A DNA stretch of 64,000 nucleotides from Paraburkholderia phenoliruptrix (GTDB lineage: Bacteria > Pseudomonadota > Gammaproteobacteria > Burkholderiales > Burkholderiaceae). The DNA is taken from positions 116,619 through 180,618 of the forward strand of contig NZ_CADIKB010000011.1 of NCBI RefSeq assembly GCF_902859825.1. Direction: 5' to 3'. Below are positions 16,234-26,682 of this stretch, one piece after another. Made by a program: the position numbers and the translations under genes. The number at the start of each line of letters is the position of its first letter. Position 1 is the stretch's first letter. The notes below the pieces were generated by a model, which was not told where the DNA came from, searched no databases, and worked only from the letters and a program-made list of their open reading frames with translations.

Positions 16234-18456
16234 GTGAGCAATCAAATCTCTCCACACATGGCCGGTCCGCTCAGGACCGAAGAAGAGGACGTGGTCCTCG
16301 GGCAACTGGTGCAGGTGATCCTCGACGACATCTGGTGGCTGATCGCGATCGCGGCGACGGTCGTCGCGATTGCAGGCGCCTACTGCGTGCTCGCGAAGCC
16401 GATCTATTCGGCCGATGCCCACGTGCGCGTCGAGCAGGCGGACAACACTTCGCAAGCGCTCACGCAGACGCAGACCGGCGCCTCGATCATGAGCGGCTCG
16501 AGTTCGTTGCCCACCGACGCCGAAATCGAAATCATCAAGAGCCGCGGCGTGGTCGGCCCCGTCGTCGAGCAGATGAAGCTGAACTTCAGCGTCACGCCGA
16601 AAACCATACCGCTTCTCGGCAGCATCGCCGCGCGTATGGCGACGCCCGGCGAGCTCGCGAAACCGTGGCTCGGCCTGTCGTCGTATGCATGGGGCGGCGA
16701 GGTGGCCGATGTGGATTCCATCGACGTGCTGCCCGCGCTGGAAGGCCAGAAGCTGACGATGAAAGCGCAGGCGGGCGGCCGCTATGAACTCTACGCGGAG
16801 AACGGCGCGCTGCTCTTGCGCGGCGAGGTCGACCGGCAGGCGCAGGGCGGCGGCGTGACGATGCTCGTCAACAGGCTGGTGGCGCGGCCCGGCGAAGAGT
16901 TCACCGTGATCCGCGCGAACGACCTCGACGCCATCAGCGCATTCCAGTCGGCGATCACCGTGCAGGAGCAGGGCAAGCAGACCGGCGTGATCCAGATCTC
17001 GCTGGAGGACAAGAACCCCGAGCATGCCGCGCTCATCGCCAATGCGCTCGCGCAATCGTACGTGCGCCAGCACATTTCGAACAAGCAGGCCGATGCGAGC
17101 AAGATGCTCGACTTCCTGAAAAGCGAGGAGCCGCGCCTGAAGGCCGATCTCGAACGCGCCGAGGCCGCGCTCACCGCGTACCAGCGCCAGTCGGGCTCGA
17201 TCAACGCGAGCGACGAGGCCAAGGTGTATCTGGAAGGCAGTGTGCAATACGAACAGCAGATCGCCAGCCTGCGTCTGCAGATGGCGCAATTGACCGAGCG
17301 TTACGGCGACGATCATCCGATGCTCAAGGTCGCGCGCGAGCAGATGGCCGAGTTGCAGGCGCAGCGCGCGAAATATGCGGACCGTTTCCGCGATCTGCCC
17401 GCCACCGAAGTGAAGGCCGTGCAATTGCAGCGCGACGCGAAAGTGGCGGAAGACATCTACGTACTGCTGCTGAATCGCGTGCAGGAGTTGTCGGTGCAGA
17501 AGGCCGGCACCGGCGGCAACGTGCATATCGTCGACGCCGCGTTGCGCCCGGGCTCGCCCGTCAAGCCGAAGAAGGCGCTGATCCTGTCGGCCGCGACGAT
17601 TCTCGGCTTGATCGCGGGCACGGGCTTCGTGTTCCTGCGCCGCAACATGTTCAAGGGCATCGACGATCCTGAGCATATCGAGCGTGCGTTCCATCTGCCC
17701 GTATTCGGTCTCGTGCCGTTGAGCGCGGAGCAGGCGCTGCTCGAGAGCGGCATGCAGCGCGGCGGCGAGCGCCTGCGCTCGGTGCTCGCGAACGCGCGGC
17801 CGAAGGACGTCACGGTGGAAAGCCTGCGCAGTCTGCGCACGTCGATGCAGTTCACGATCATGGACGCGAAAAACCGCATCGTCATGTTGACCGGTCCAAT
17901 GGCGGGCGTCGGCAAGAGCTTCCTCACGGTGAACCTCGCGGTGCTGCTCGCGCATTCGGGCAAGCGCGTGCTGATGATCGACGGCGATATGCGCCGCGGC
18001 GTGCTGGAGCGCTATCTGGGCGGCGCGCAGGAGAACGGCCTGTCCGAATTGTTGAGCGGCCAGATCTCGCTGGAAGAGGCTGTGCGCACGTCGAATGTCG
18101 AGAATCTCAGCTTCATTTCATGCGGGCGCCGCCCGCCCAACCCGTCCGAACTGCTGATGTCGCCGCGCCTGCCGCAATACCTCGAAGGTCTCGGGAAATG
18201 CTACGACGTGATCCTGATCGATACGCCGCCCGTGCTGGCGGTGACCGATGCGTCGATCATCGGCGCATATGCCGGTTCGACCTTCTTCGTGATGCGCTCG
18301 GGCATGCACAGCGAAGGCGAAATCATCGACGCGCTAAAGCGCCTTCGCGCGGCCGGCGTGCACGTGCAGGGCGGCATCTTCAACGGCATGCCGGCGCGCG
18401 CGCGCGGCGGCTATGACCGCAGCTATGCCGCGGTCCAGGAGTACCTGAGCACCTGA
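16234..18456 (+). CDS. bceF: Polysaccharide biosynthesis tyrosine autokinase (Wzc family)
   Basis: Inner-membrane co-polymerase and kinase of 740 residues. A Wzz domain with its first helix (DIWWLIAIAATVVAIAGAYC) and a periplasmic coiled-coil-rich region leads to a second helix (ALILSAATILGLIAGTGFVF) and the cytoplasmic BY-kinase domain: Walker A GPMAGVGKS (554-562), Walker A' LMIDGDMRRG (near 582) and Walker B VILIDTPPV (near 660). The tail carries three tyrosines (727, 731, 737), the usual autophosphorylation cluster though shorter than in E. coli Wzc. The start is GTG with GGGA upstream; the next ATG, nine codons in, has none. Substrate of BceD by family analogy. Confidence 0.94.
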   Translation: MSNQISPHMAGPLRTEEEDVVLGQLVQVILDDIWWLIAIAATVVAIAGAYCVLAKPIYSADAHVRVEQADNTSQALTQTQTGASIMSGSSSLPTDAEIEIIKSRGVVGPVVEQMKLNFSVTPKTIPLLGSIAARMATPGELAKPWLGLSSYAWGGEVADVDSIDVLPALEGQKLTMKAQAGGRYELYAENGALLLRGEVDRQAQGGGVTMLVNRLVARPGEEFTVIRANDLDAISAFQSAITVQEQGKQTGVIQISLEDKNPEHAALIANALAQSYVRQHISNKQADASKMLDFLKSEEPRLKADLERAEAALTAYQRQSGSINASDEAKVYLEGSVQYEQQIASLRLQMAQLTERYGDDHPMLKVAREQMAELQAQRAKYADRFRDLPATEVKAVQLQRDAKVAEDIYVLLLNRVQELSVQKAGTGGNVHIVDAALRPGSPVKPKKALILSAATILGLIAGTGFVFLRRNMFKGIDDPEHIERAFHLPVFGLVPLSAEQALLESGMQRGGERLRSVLANARPKDVTVESLRSLRTSMQFTIMDAKNRIVMLTGPMAGVGKSFLTVNLAVLLAHSGKRVLMIDGDMRRGVLERYLGGAQENGLSELLSGQISLEEAVRTSNVENLSFISCGRRPPNPSELLMSPRLPQYLEGLGKCYDVILIDTPPVLAVTDASIIGAYAGSTFFVMRSGMHSEGEIIDALKRLRAAGVHVQGGIFNGMPARARGGYDRSYAAVQEYLST

Positions 18457-18513
18457 GCGCAGCTGGCTTCGCCCGACGAACCCACGAAGAACATCGCAAC
18501 AAGGACATTTGCA

Positions 18514-19446
18514 ATGAAAGTGACGGTACTGGTTCCGACATACCGCCGCCCGGCCGACCTCGCGCGCTGCCTCGCGGCGCTGCAACGACAGTCGCGCGCG
18601 CCGGATGAGGTGGTGGTGGTCGCGCGTCCCGACGACGACGCGACCCACACCTGTCTGCGCGATCCGGCGGTGCCGGGCAAGCTGCCGCTGTCGGTGGCGC
18701 TCGTCGACGTGCCCGGTCAGGTCGCGGCGCTCAATCGCGGACTGGACGCGGCGAGCGGCGACGTGATCGCCATCACCGACGACGACGCCGCGCCACATGC
18801 CGACTGGCTGCAGCGCATCGCCGCTGCGTTCGAGAGCGATGCGCGGCTCGGCGCGCTCGGCGGACGCGACTGGGTGCATGAAAAAGGCCGCGTGCTCGAC
18901 GGCGCACGCCCGCTGGTGGGCAAGGTCACGGCCCACGGCAAGATCATCGGCAACCATCATCTCGGCGTGGGCGGCGCGCGCGAAGTCGACATTCTGAAGG
19001 GCGCGAACATGAGCTACCGGCGCGACGCGGTGCACAACATCCGATTCGATGCGCGGCTGCGCGGCGCGGGCGCTCAGGTCCACAACGACATGGCGTTCAG
19101 CCTCGCGGTAAAAAACGCAGGCTGGAAACTGATGTACGACCCGCGCGTCGCGGTCGATCATTTTCCCGCCGAACGTTTCGACGACGACCGCCGCGACGCA
19201 CAAACCATGGCGGCACTGCGCAACGCCGCATTCAATTTCCATCTGATCTTGCGCGACCAGTTGCCGCCACTGCGCCGCGAAACCGCGTGGTGGTGGTGGA
19301 CGCTCGTCGGCACGCGCGTCTATCCGGGCCTCTTGCATGCGGCGCTCGCGCTGCTGTCGAGGCAGGCGCGCCTGAAGCTGTCGCGCTGGCGCGCGGTGCG
19401 CAGCGGCGCGCACGAGGCGCGCCGCGCGCTCTCGCGCATGGCCTGA
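18514..19446 (+). CDS. bceG: Glycosyltransferase family 2
   Basis: Inverting GT-A glycosyltransferase of 310 residues. It opens with MKVTVLVPTYRRPADLARCL, has the nucleotide-binding ITDDDAAPHADWL (DxD-type metal site), and the acceptor-side GANMSYRRDAV motif. It has no transmembrane segment and acts at the cytoplasmic face on lipid-linked intermediates. AAGGA lies upstream of the ATG. The order kinase, GT2, GT4, polymerase, GT4, GT4 matches bceF to bceK of the cepacian cluster. The sugar it adds is not deducible here. Confidence 0.9.
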   Translation: MKVTVLVPTYRRPADLARCLAALQRQSRAPDEVVVVARPDDDATHTCLRDPAVPGKLPLSVALVDVPGQVAALNRGLDAASGDVIAITDDDAAPHADWLQRIAAAFESDARLGALGGRDWVHEKGRVLDGARPLVGKVTAHGKIIGNHHLGVGGAREVDILKGANMSYRRDAVHNIRFDARLRGAGAQVHNDMAFSLAVKNAGWKLMYDPRVAVDHFPAERFDDDRRDAQTMAALRNAAFNFHLILRDQLPPLRRETAWWWWTLVGTRVYPGLLHAALALLSRQARLKLSRWRAVRSGAHEARRALSRMA

Positions 19447-19509
19447 GGAGGCGGCGCAAGCCGCAGGCAGCGGGTTATACGCTAATGCATCGGCAACGGG
19501 AGTCTCTGC

Positions 19510-20718
19510 ATGACGACAACGGTGGCGACAAAAGTCCACGTTCATCTGTTTTACGGCGCCGATCCGCGCTTTTATCGGCAGGGCGACAATATCGGTTGCC
19601 TATATGGCTATCACCACGCCGAATCCGACGCGTTCGCGCTCACGTATTCGAAGGACGCGCGTGAAAGTAAGCCTGTGCGGCTCGTGCGCCGCGCGCTGAA
19701 AGCGGTGCTCGGCTTCGATTTCATTCACACGTGGCGCAATCGCGCGGAGATGCTCGGCTCTGACGTGATCTGGACGCACACCGAGCAGGAATGGCTATCC
19801 GCCGCGCTGATGCTGCTGCTCTGCGGCAGGAAGAGCGGCGCGCGCGCGGCGCCGCTGCTGCTCGCGCAGAGCGTGTGGCTGCTCGACAAATGGCCTTCGT
19901 ACGGAATCCTGCGTAGTTGGCTGTATCGCAAGCTGATGAAACGCGCCGATCAGTTGACCACGCTTGCGAGCGAAAACGCCGCGTTGTGCAAGCGCTATTT
20001 CGATCGCGAGGCGAAGCCCTTGCTGTACGGCCTGAACACGCGCGACTTTCCGGTGAAGGCGCCGACCGAATGGAAACCGCATTCGCCGATCCGCATTGCC
20101 GCCATCGGCAATGACCGCGACCGCGACTGGGAAACGCTCATCAAGGCATTCGGCCACGACGCGCGCTACACCGTGAAGCTCGCCACGCGGCGCCGGATTC
20201 CTGCCTCGCTGCGCGCGCCGAATGTCGAAATCGCGCTCTTCTCGGGGATCAGGAAACAGCACGAGCTGTATGACTGGGCCGACGTGATCGTCGTGCCGTT
20301 GCGGCCGAATACGCATGCGTCGGGAATCACGGTGATGCTCGAGGCAGCGGCGGTCGGCAAGCCGATGGTCGTGACCAACGTCGGCGCGTTGCAGGACTAT
20401 TTTCCGGCGAGCGAGGCTTGCTACATTCCGCCGTTCAATCCGCCCGCGTTGCGCGATGCGGTCGATCAGCTCGCCGCCGCGCCGATGGACGCGCTGCGTC
20501 AGGCGCAGGCAGCCGCTGCGGGTCTGCTTGCGCGCGACCTGACCACCGAGCATTACGCCATGCAGCATGTGCGCATCACCGAGGAGATGCTGCGCGCCCG
20601 GGCCGCCGCGCGTGGGCGTGTCGCAGCCGACGACACGGCCGCGGGCACGGGCAGCGTCACCCATGCGCGCGCACATGCCCAGGGCGGCGCCGCGCAAGAA
20701 TCGCGCGGAGGTGTCTGA
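19510..20718 (+). CDS. bceH: Glycosyltransferase family 4
   Basis: GT-B glycosyltransferase of 402 residues. The N-terminal domain (HVHLFYGADPRFYRQGDNIG) and the C-terminal nucleotide-binding half (RIAAIGNDRDRDWETLIKAF, VIVVPLRPNTHASGITVMLE, AAAVGKPMVVTNVGALQDYF) are complete. The donor-site EX7E motif is represented by a single clear glutamate (MLEAAAVG), as in several EPS transferases. The last 40 residues are a low-complexity Ala/Gly/His tail. The polymerase gene starts three bases after its stop, so the two are probably translationally coupled. Confidence 0.88.
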   Translation: MTTTVATKVHVHLFYGADPRFYRQGDNIGCLYGYHHAESDAFALTYSKDARESKPVRLVRRALKAVLGFDFIHTWRNRAEMLGSDVIWTHTEQEWLSAALMLLLCGRKSGARAAPLLLAQSVWLLDKWPSYGILRSWLYRKLMKRADQLTTLASENAALCKRYFDREAKPLLYGLNTRDFPVKAPTEWKPHSPIRIAAIGNDRDRDWETLIKAFGHDARYTVKLATRRRIPASLRAPNVEIALFSGIRKQHELYDWADVIVVPLRPNTHASGITVMLEAAAVGKPMVVTNVGALQDYFPASEACYIPPFNPPALRDAVDQLAAAPMDALRQAQAAAAGLLARDLTTEHYAMQHVRITEEMLRARAAARGRVAADDTAAGTGSVTHARAHAQGGAAQESRGGV

Positions 20719-20721
20719 ACG

Positions 20722-22239
20722 ATGGCGAGCTTTCCGCGAGCCGGCGTGCCGCCCGCGCCCGGCATGCCGGGCCTGGGAGCCATGCCAGGAACCACGCGCG
20801 CCCGCACCGCCTCGCGTGGTCGGCGCGAGTGGCTTCCGTCGGCCACGTTGTGGCTGATCACGGCGCTGCTGATCGTCGCGCATCAGGGCACGGTGCTCAC
20901 GCTCGCGTTTCCGGTGCTCGCGATTCTCACGGGGCTGTGGCTCTACTTCAAGAGCCCGGCGCGCTACATCGGCTTCATGTGGTGGCTGTGGTTTCTGAGC
21001 CCGGAAGTGCGGCGTCTCGCCGACTGGTCGAAAGGATCGTTCACGCCGACAAGCCTGATCCAGGTCGCGCCGCTTGCGGTCACGATGATCAGCGCCTTCT
21101 CGCTGCTGCGCTATTACCGGCTGCTCGGCCAGCGGCGCGGGCTGCCGGTGCTGCTGATCCTGCTCGGGCTCGTCTACGCGTATCTCGTCGGCGTGGTGTC
21201 GAGCGGGCCGCTCGCCGCGACCTACGACCTCGCGAACTGGCTTTATCCGATCCTGATCGGCTTTCACATCATGGCGAACACGCGCCAGTACCCGCAGTAT
21301 CGCGACACCATTGTCAATACGTTTATCTGGGGCATGCTCGTGATGGGCGGCTACGGCCTGATCCAGTTTTTCGTCATGCCGCAGTGGGATGCGCTGTGGA
21401 TGCTCGGCTCGCAGATGAACTCGCAGGGCGACGCCGTGCCGATGGGCGTGCGCGTCTTCAGCACGATGAATTCCTCGGGACCGTTCGCGTTCGCGATGAT
21501 GGGCGCGATGGTGTTCGTGATGGCCGCCACCCATCGCGTGCGCTGGGTGGCCGCGGCGCTCGGCTTCTTCTCGTTCGCGCTGAGCCTCGTGCGTTCGACC
21601 TGGGGCGGCTGGGTCATCGCGCTGCTGATCCAGTTGGTGAAATCGAACAACAAGGTGCGCGTGCGCATCGTCGCGAGCGCAGTGCTGCTCGCCGGGCTGT
21701 GCGTGCCGTTGCTCGCGGTCGGGCCAGTGGCCGAGCGGATGCAGGCGCGTCTCTCGACCATCGTCAATCTGAACGACGACCAGAGTTACGCGGCCCGCAA
21801 CGAGTTTTACGCGACGTTCGCGAAAACCGCCTTCACCGACGTGTCCGGCGAAGGCATGGGCGCGACCGGCACCTCGACCAAGCTCTCGAACGACGGCGGC
21901 CAGCTCGGCCAGTACGGCAACTTCGACAGCGGCGTGATGAACATACCCTTCGTGCTCGGCTGGCCCGGCACGCTGCTCTATATGTCGGGCATTGTCTGGC
22001 TGCTGACGCGCGCAGTACTGGCGTCGTTTCGCCTCGCCGGCGACAAATACGTCTCCGCCTGCTTGAGCCTGAGTCTCGCGACCTTCGCGATGCTGGTGTT
22101 CACCAATTCGCTCGTCGGCACCGGCGGGCTGCTGCTTTTCATGAGCGTTTTTTCGATTCTTTCCGCGGTGCACTACGAAAAGCTGAACCGCGCGAGCGCG
22201 TCGTTACGCACGTCCATTTTCCACGGAGGCACTGATTGA
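20722..22239 (+). CDS. bceI: Exopolysaccharide repeat-unit polymerase (Wzy-like)
   Basis: Integral membrane protein of 505 residues with about ten or more predicted helices and a large periplasmic loop in the second half (LSTIVNLNDDQSYAARNEFY), typical of O-antigen ligase/Wzy polymerases. It should join flipped repeat units at the periplasmic face of the inner membrane. The N-terminal 35 residues are Pro/Gly/Arg-rich and cytoplasmic. GGAGG lies about ten bases upstream of the ATG at 20722. Its stop overlaps the start of the next gene in the four bases TTGA. Confidence 0.88.
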   Translation: MASFPRAGVPPAPGMPGLGAMPGTTRARTASRGRREWLPSATLWLITALLIVAHQGTVLTLAFPVLAILTGLWLYFKSPARYIGFMWWLWFLSPEVRRLADWSKGSFTPTSLIQVAPLAVTMISAFSLLRYYRLLGQRRGLPVLLILLGLVYAYLVGVVSSGPLAATYDLANWLYPILIGFHIMANTRQYPQYRDTIVNTFIWGMLVMGGYGLIQFFVMPQWDALWMLGSQMNSQGDAVPMGVRVFSTMNSSGPFAFAMMGAMVFVMAATHRVRWVAAALGFFSFALSLVRSTWGGWVIALLIQLVKSNNKVRVRIVASAVLLAGLCVPLLAVGPVAERMQARLSTIVNLNDDQSYAARNEFYATFAKTAFTDVSGEGMGATGTSTKLSNDGGQLGQYGNFDSGVMNIPFVLGWPGTLLYMSGIVWLLTRAVLASFRLAGDKYVSACLSLSLATFAMLVFTNSLVGTGGLLLFMSVFSILSAVHYEKLNRASASLRTSIFHGGTD

Positions 22240-23465
22240 GAGTCGCCATTGTCACGCACGTTGTGCGCCATAACGACGGCCAGGGGCGCGTCAACCACGA
22301 GATCGCGCGCGCGGCGCTCGACGAAGGCATCAACGTCACGCTGATCGCCTCGCATGTGGCGCCCGATCTGCTGGTTCATCCGAACGTCCGCTGGGTGCCG
22401 ATCAGAATCGGCCGCTGGTGGCCCACCAATCTGCTGCGCCAGCAGGTGTTTGCATTGAAGAGCGCGTTATGGCTGCGCGCGCATCGCCGCGACTATGACG
22501 TGCTTCACGTGAACGGCTTCATCACGTGGATGCCGGCCGACGTCAACACATCGCACTTCGTGCATAGCGGGTGGCTCGACAGCAAGTACTACCCGTTTGG
22601 ACTGACGAAGGGCGTGTGGTCCGCGTATCAGTCGATCTATACGCGCTGCAACGCGCTGCTGGAGCGCTGGGCATACCGGCGCTCGAAGGTGATCACGGCC
22701 GTCTCCCAAAAGGTCGCCGATGAAATCCGCGCCATCGGCCTCACGCCGGATAACCGCGTCGACGTGATTTACAACGGCGTCGATACGCGAGGCTTCGCCG
22801 CGGCCACGGGCGATCGCGCGAGATTCGGCCTGCCGCACGAGGCTTTTTTGCTGCTCTTCGTCGGCGATCTGCGCACGCCGCGCAAGAACCTCGGCACCGT
22901 GCTGGCTGCGCTCAGGCATTTACCTGAGCACGTGCATATCGCGGTGGCCGGTTTCCTGCCGGGCAGTCCATATCCCGACGAAGCGAAAGCGCTCGGCATT
23001 GCGCACCGCGTGCATTTTCTCGGGCTCGTGAAGGAGATGCCCGTGCTGATGCATTCCGTCGACGCGTTCGTGTTTCCGTCGCGCTACGAGGCGATGAGTC
23101 TGTCGCTGCTGGAAGCGATGGCGGCCGGACTACCGGTCGTCACCGCGCGCACCGCGGGCGGCGCCGAAATCATCACGTCGGAATGCGGGATCGTGCTCGA
23201 CGATCCGGACGATCCGCGGGCGCTTGCCGCCGCAGTTGCGCGCCTCGCCGCCGACGAGCCCGCGCGGCGCAAGATGGGCGTGGCCGCCAACGAACTCGCG
23301 ACCGGCTTCGGCTGGGCGCGCATGGCCGCGCAATACATCGCGCTATATCGGCAACTGGAAGGGCAGCAGAAAGATCGCCGGCGTAGCGAGGCACAGGCCG
23401 CGGTGACCGCGAAGACCGACGCGCTGACGCTCAACACGCTGGCCGGACACGAGAACGTGGAATGA
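22236..23465 (+). CDS. bceJ: Glycosyltransferase family 4 (TTG start)
   Basis: GT-B glycosyltransferase of 409 residues. It begins RVAIVTHVVRHNDGQGRVNHE, has a central VITAVSQKVADEI and VIYNGVDTRGF, and a donor-site FPSRYEAMSLSLLEAMAAG. The only start that uses the GGAGG at 22225-22229 is TTG at 22236, which overlaps the polymerase stop codon (TTGA), a coupled arrangement. The last 40 residues are charged and low in complexity. It is expected to extend the lipid-linked repeat unit at the cytoplasmic side. Confidence 0.88.
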   Translation: MRVAIVTHVVRHNDGQGRVNHEIARAALDEGINVTLIASHVAPDLLVHPNVRWVPIRIGRWWPTNLLRQQVFALKSALWLRAHRRDYDVLHVNGFITWMPADVNTSHFVHSGWLDSKYYPFGLTKGVWSAYQSIYTRCNALLERWAYRRSKVITAVSQKVADEIRAIGLTPDNRVDVIYNGVDTRGFAAATGDRARFGLPHEAFLLLFVGDLRTPRKNLGTVLAALRHLPEHVHIAVAGFLPGSPYPDEAKALGIAHRVHFLGLVKEMPVLMHSVDAFVFPSRYEAMSLSLLEAMAAGLPVVTARTAGGAEIITSECGIVLDDPDDPRALAAAVARLAADEPARRKMGVAANELATGFGWARMAAQYIALYRQLEGQQKDRRRSEAQAAVTAKTDALTLNTLAGHENVE

Positions 23466-23524
23466 CGCGCGTCGCACCCGGCCACCACCATTCACCAAAT
23501 ACCTCACGGAACAGAGAAGGGGCA

Positions 23525-24697
23525 ATGACAATGACGACGAGCTCAATCAAATCGCTGCAGATCGGGATGCACTGGTTCCCCGAGCGGGCGGGCGGCCTCG
23601 ACCGCATGTATTACTCGCTGGTCGGCGCGCTGCCGGGCGCGGGCGTGGCGGTGCGCGGCGTCGTCGCCGGCTCGCCGAAGGTGGCCGCCGACACGGGCGG
23701 CGCAATCAACGGTTTCGGCTCCGCCGGGCAATCGCTGCCATTGCGCCTGATGGCAGCACGCCGCGCGCTGCGCGAGGAAATCCGCCTCTCGCGTCCCGAC
23801 GTGATTTCGTCGCACTTCGCGCTGTACACGTTTCCCGGGCTCGACGTGACGCGCGGCATTCCGCAAGTCTCGCATTTTCAGGGACCATGGGCCGACGAAA
23901 GCCACGTCGAAGGCGCCGATTCGCTCGGCCAGCGCGCGAAGCGCTATCTCGAACAGTCGGTCTATGCGCGCTCGTCGCGGCTCATCGTCTTGTCCGAGGC
24001 CTTCGGCAAGATTCTGACTTCGCGTTATCGCATCTCGCCGGAGCGCGTGCGCGTGGTGCCCGGTTGCGTCGACGTCGAGCAGTTCAACCTGCCCATCACG
24101 CCCGCCGAGGCGCGCCTGAAACTGCAACTCCCGCAGGACCGGCCGATCGTGCTGGCGGTGCGGCGCCTCGTACGGCGCATGGGGCTGGAAGATCTGATCG
24201 ACGCGGTCAAGCTGCTCAAGCCGAAGCATCCGGACGTGCTGCTGCTGATCGCGGGCAAAGGCCGCCTCGCGGACGAATTGCAGGCGCGCATCGACGAGGC
24301 CGGCCTGCAGGACAATGTGAAGCTGCTCGGCTTCGTGCCCGACCAGCATCTCGCGACCTTGTACCGCGCGGCGAATATCAGCGTGGTGCCGACGGTGGCG
24401 CTGGAAGGCTTCGGCCTCATTACCGTCGAATCGCTCGCGTCGGGCACGCCGGTGCTGGTCACGCCGGTCGGCGGCCTGCCGGAAGCGGTGGCAGGGCTCT
24501 CGCCCGATCTCGTGCTGCCGGAGACGGGCGCGCAAGCCATTGCGGCGGGCCTTGCCGGCGCGCTGAGCGGCACACTGAAGCTGCCTGAGGCCGACGCCTG
24601 CCGCCGCTATGCGCGTGAGCACTTCGATAATTCGGTGATCGCAAAGCGCGTCGCTTCGGTGTATAGCGAGGCGATCGCCGCGGGCGGGGTGCACTGA
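23525..24697 (+). CDS. bceK: Glycosyltransferase family 4
   Basis: GT-B glycosyltransferase of about 390 residues, last gene of the plus-strand bce-I block. It shows GMHWFPERAGGLDRMYYSLV with the glycine-rich acceptor loop, RVRVVPGCVDVEQFN, VRRLVRRMGLEDLIDAV and the donor-site PTVALEGFGLITVESLASG with both conserved glutamates. GAAGGGG lies just upstream; ATG codons at 23525 and 23531 are both possible, the second having the better spacing. A strong terminator follows after 23 bases. Confidence 0.9.
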   Translation: MTMTTSSIKSLQIGMHWFPERAGGLDRMYYSLVGALPGAGVAVRGVVAGSPKVAADTGGAINGFGSAGQSLPLRLMAARRALREEIRLSRPDVISSHFALYTFPGLDVTRGIPQVSHFQGPWADESHVEGADSLGQRAKRYLEQSVYARSSRLIVLSEAFGKILTSRYRISPERVRVVPGCVDVEQFNLPITPAEARLKLQLPQDRPIVLAVRRLVRRMGLEDLIDAVKLLKPKHPDVLLLIAGKGRLADELQARIDEAGLQDNVKLLGFVPDQHLATLYRAANISVVPTVALEGFGLITVESLASGTPVLVTPVGGLPEAVAGLSPDLVLPETGAQAIAAGLAGALSGTLKLPEADACRRYAREHFDNSVIAKRVASVYSEAIAAGGVH

Positions 24698-24713
24698 AGC
24701 CTGGCATAACGAA

Positions 24714-24760
24714 CGAAAAAAGCGCCGGCTCCTGTAGCAGAGAGCCGGCGCTTTTTTTTT
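24714..24760. terminator. Bidirectional intrinsic terminator ending bce-I and bceN
   Basis: AGCGCCGGCT (24721-24730) pairs perfectly with AGCCGGCGCT (24743-24752) across a 12-base loop, with a run of nine T after it and a run of A before it. It therefore works for bceK on the plus strand and for gmd on the minus strand, which converge here. Confidence 0.92.
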
Positions 24761-24846
24761 GCGCTAATTCTTGCGTCGACGTTTGAGCGTACAACAGCCG
24801 CTTTGGCCCGCATCATCCGCCATGCAGGCGCACAAGCGGCAGGTGC

Positions 24847-25929
<1,083 letters not shown>

Positions 25930-26682
25930 TCAGAGCGTGCCGTCGAGGAGCCGCCGCACCAAAGGTTCGACGACCTGAAAATCCTGCTCGGCCTTCAGCC
26001 TGTACAAACCCGGCTTGGGGTGCGCGCCGTCGGACATCAGCGTCTTCCAGTCCGGCAAAGTGCTGATGTACGCGAACTGGTCGACGAGCGGCACGTGCTG
26101 CTCGGCGGCGACACGGCGCGTCATCGCGACCATCGCCGCGAGCCGCGCGTTGAGCCGGTTATCCGGCATCGGATTCGACGTCTCGAGCACAGGCTCCTTG
26201 CCGAGCGACCGAGCGGTCTGGACGAGCGTGGTTTGCGCTGCGTAGAACTGCCCGGGCGTCTGGTTCTGCATCACCTCGTTGATGCCGTAGTTGATAAGCA
26301 CGATCTGCGCGGGCGATGCCGCGAGCCTTTCCCGCCACGGCAAACCGGCGGTGGGCCCGGCGCGGCGATTGCCGGTGCCGTCGCGCAATTGCACGGCCAT
26401 CGTGCCGCCCACGCCATAGTTGACGACGCGCACGCGCTTGCCGTGATGCATCTGCAACGCGTCCTGCAGGAAGGCCACGGCGTTTTGCGCTTGTGGTGCG
26501 CAATGGCCTTCGCTGCAGGAGATCCCGAGCGTCGTCGAGTCGCCGTAGGCGTCGATCAGGACTTCGGGCTCGACTGTTTGTGCTGCGGCATCGGCCGCAG
26601 TTGTCGAGCCGCTCGCCTCGGTCCCGGACGCGATGAGCGACGCGAGCATTGCCGCCGCGGCGGGCCATGCACGGCCTCTCAT
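25930..26682 (-). CDS. Exported SGNH/GDSL-family hydrolase
   Basis: A 250-residue protein with a signal peptide (MRGRAWPAAAAMLASLIASG). It has SGNH blocks: AYGDSTTLG (nucleophile Ser), NYGVGG (oxyanion Gly), INYGINE in place of the usual GxND, and SDGAHP with the Asp-x-x-His pair. Two cysteines in ISCSEGHCAP may form a disulphide near the active site. The start overlaps the acyltransferase stop by four bases (ATGA), so the two are coupled. This makes a periplasmic O-acetyl esterase acting on the nascent or finished polysaccharide the best guess; the substrate has not been shown. I do not recall this gene in the Bcc version of the cluster. Confidence 0.82.
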   Translation of the reverse strand: MRGRAWPAAAAMLASLIASGTEASGSTTAADAAAQTVEPEVLIDAYGDSTTLGISCSEGHCAPQAQNAVAFLQDALQMHHGKRVRVVNYGVGGTMAVQLRDGTGNRRAGPTAGLPWRERLAASPAQIVLINYGINEVMQNQTPGQFYAAQTTLVQTARSLGKEPVLETSNPMPDNRLNARLAAMVAMTRRVAAEQHVPLVDQFAYISTLPDWKTLMSDGAHPKPGLYRLKAEQDFQVVEPLVRRLLDGTL

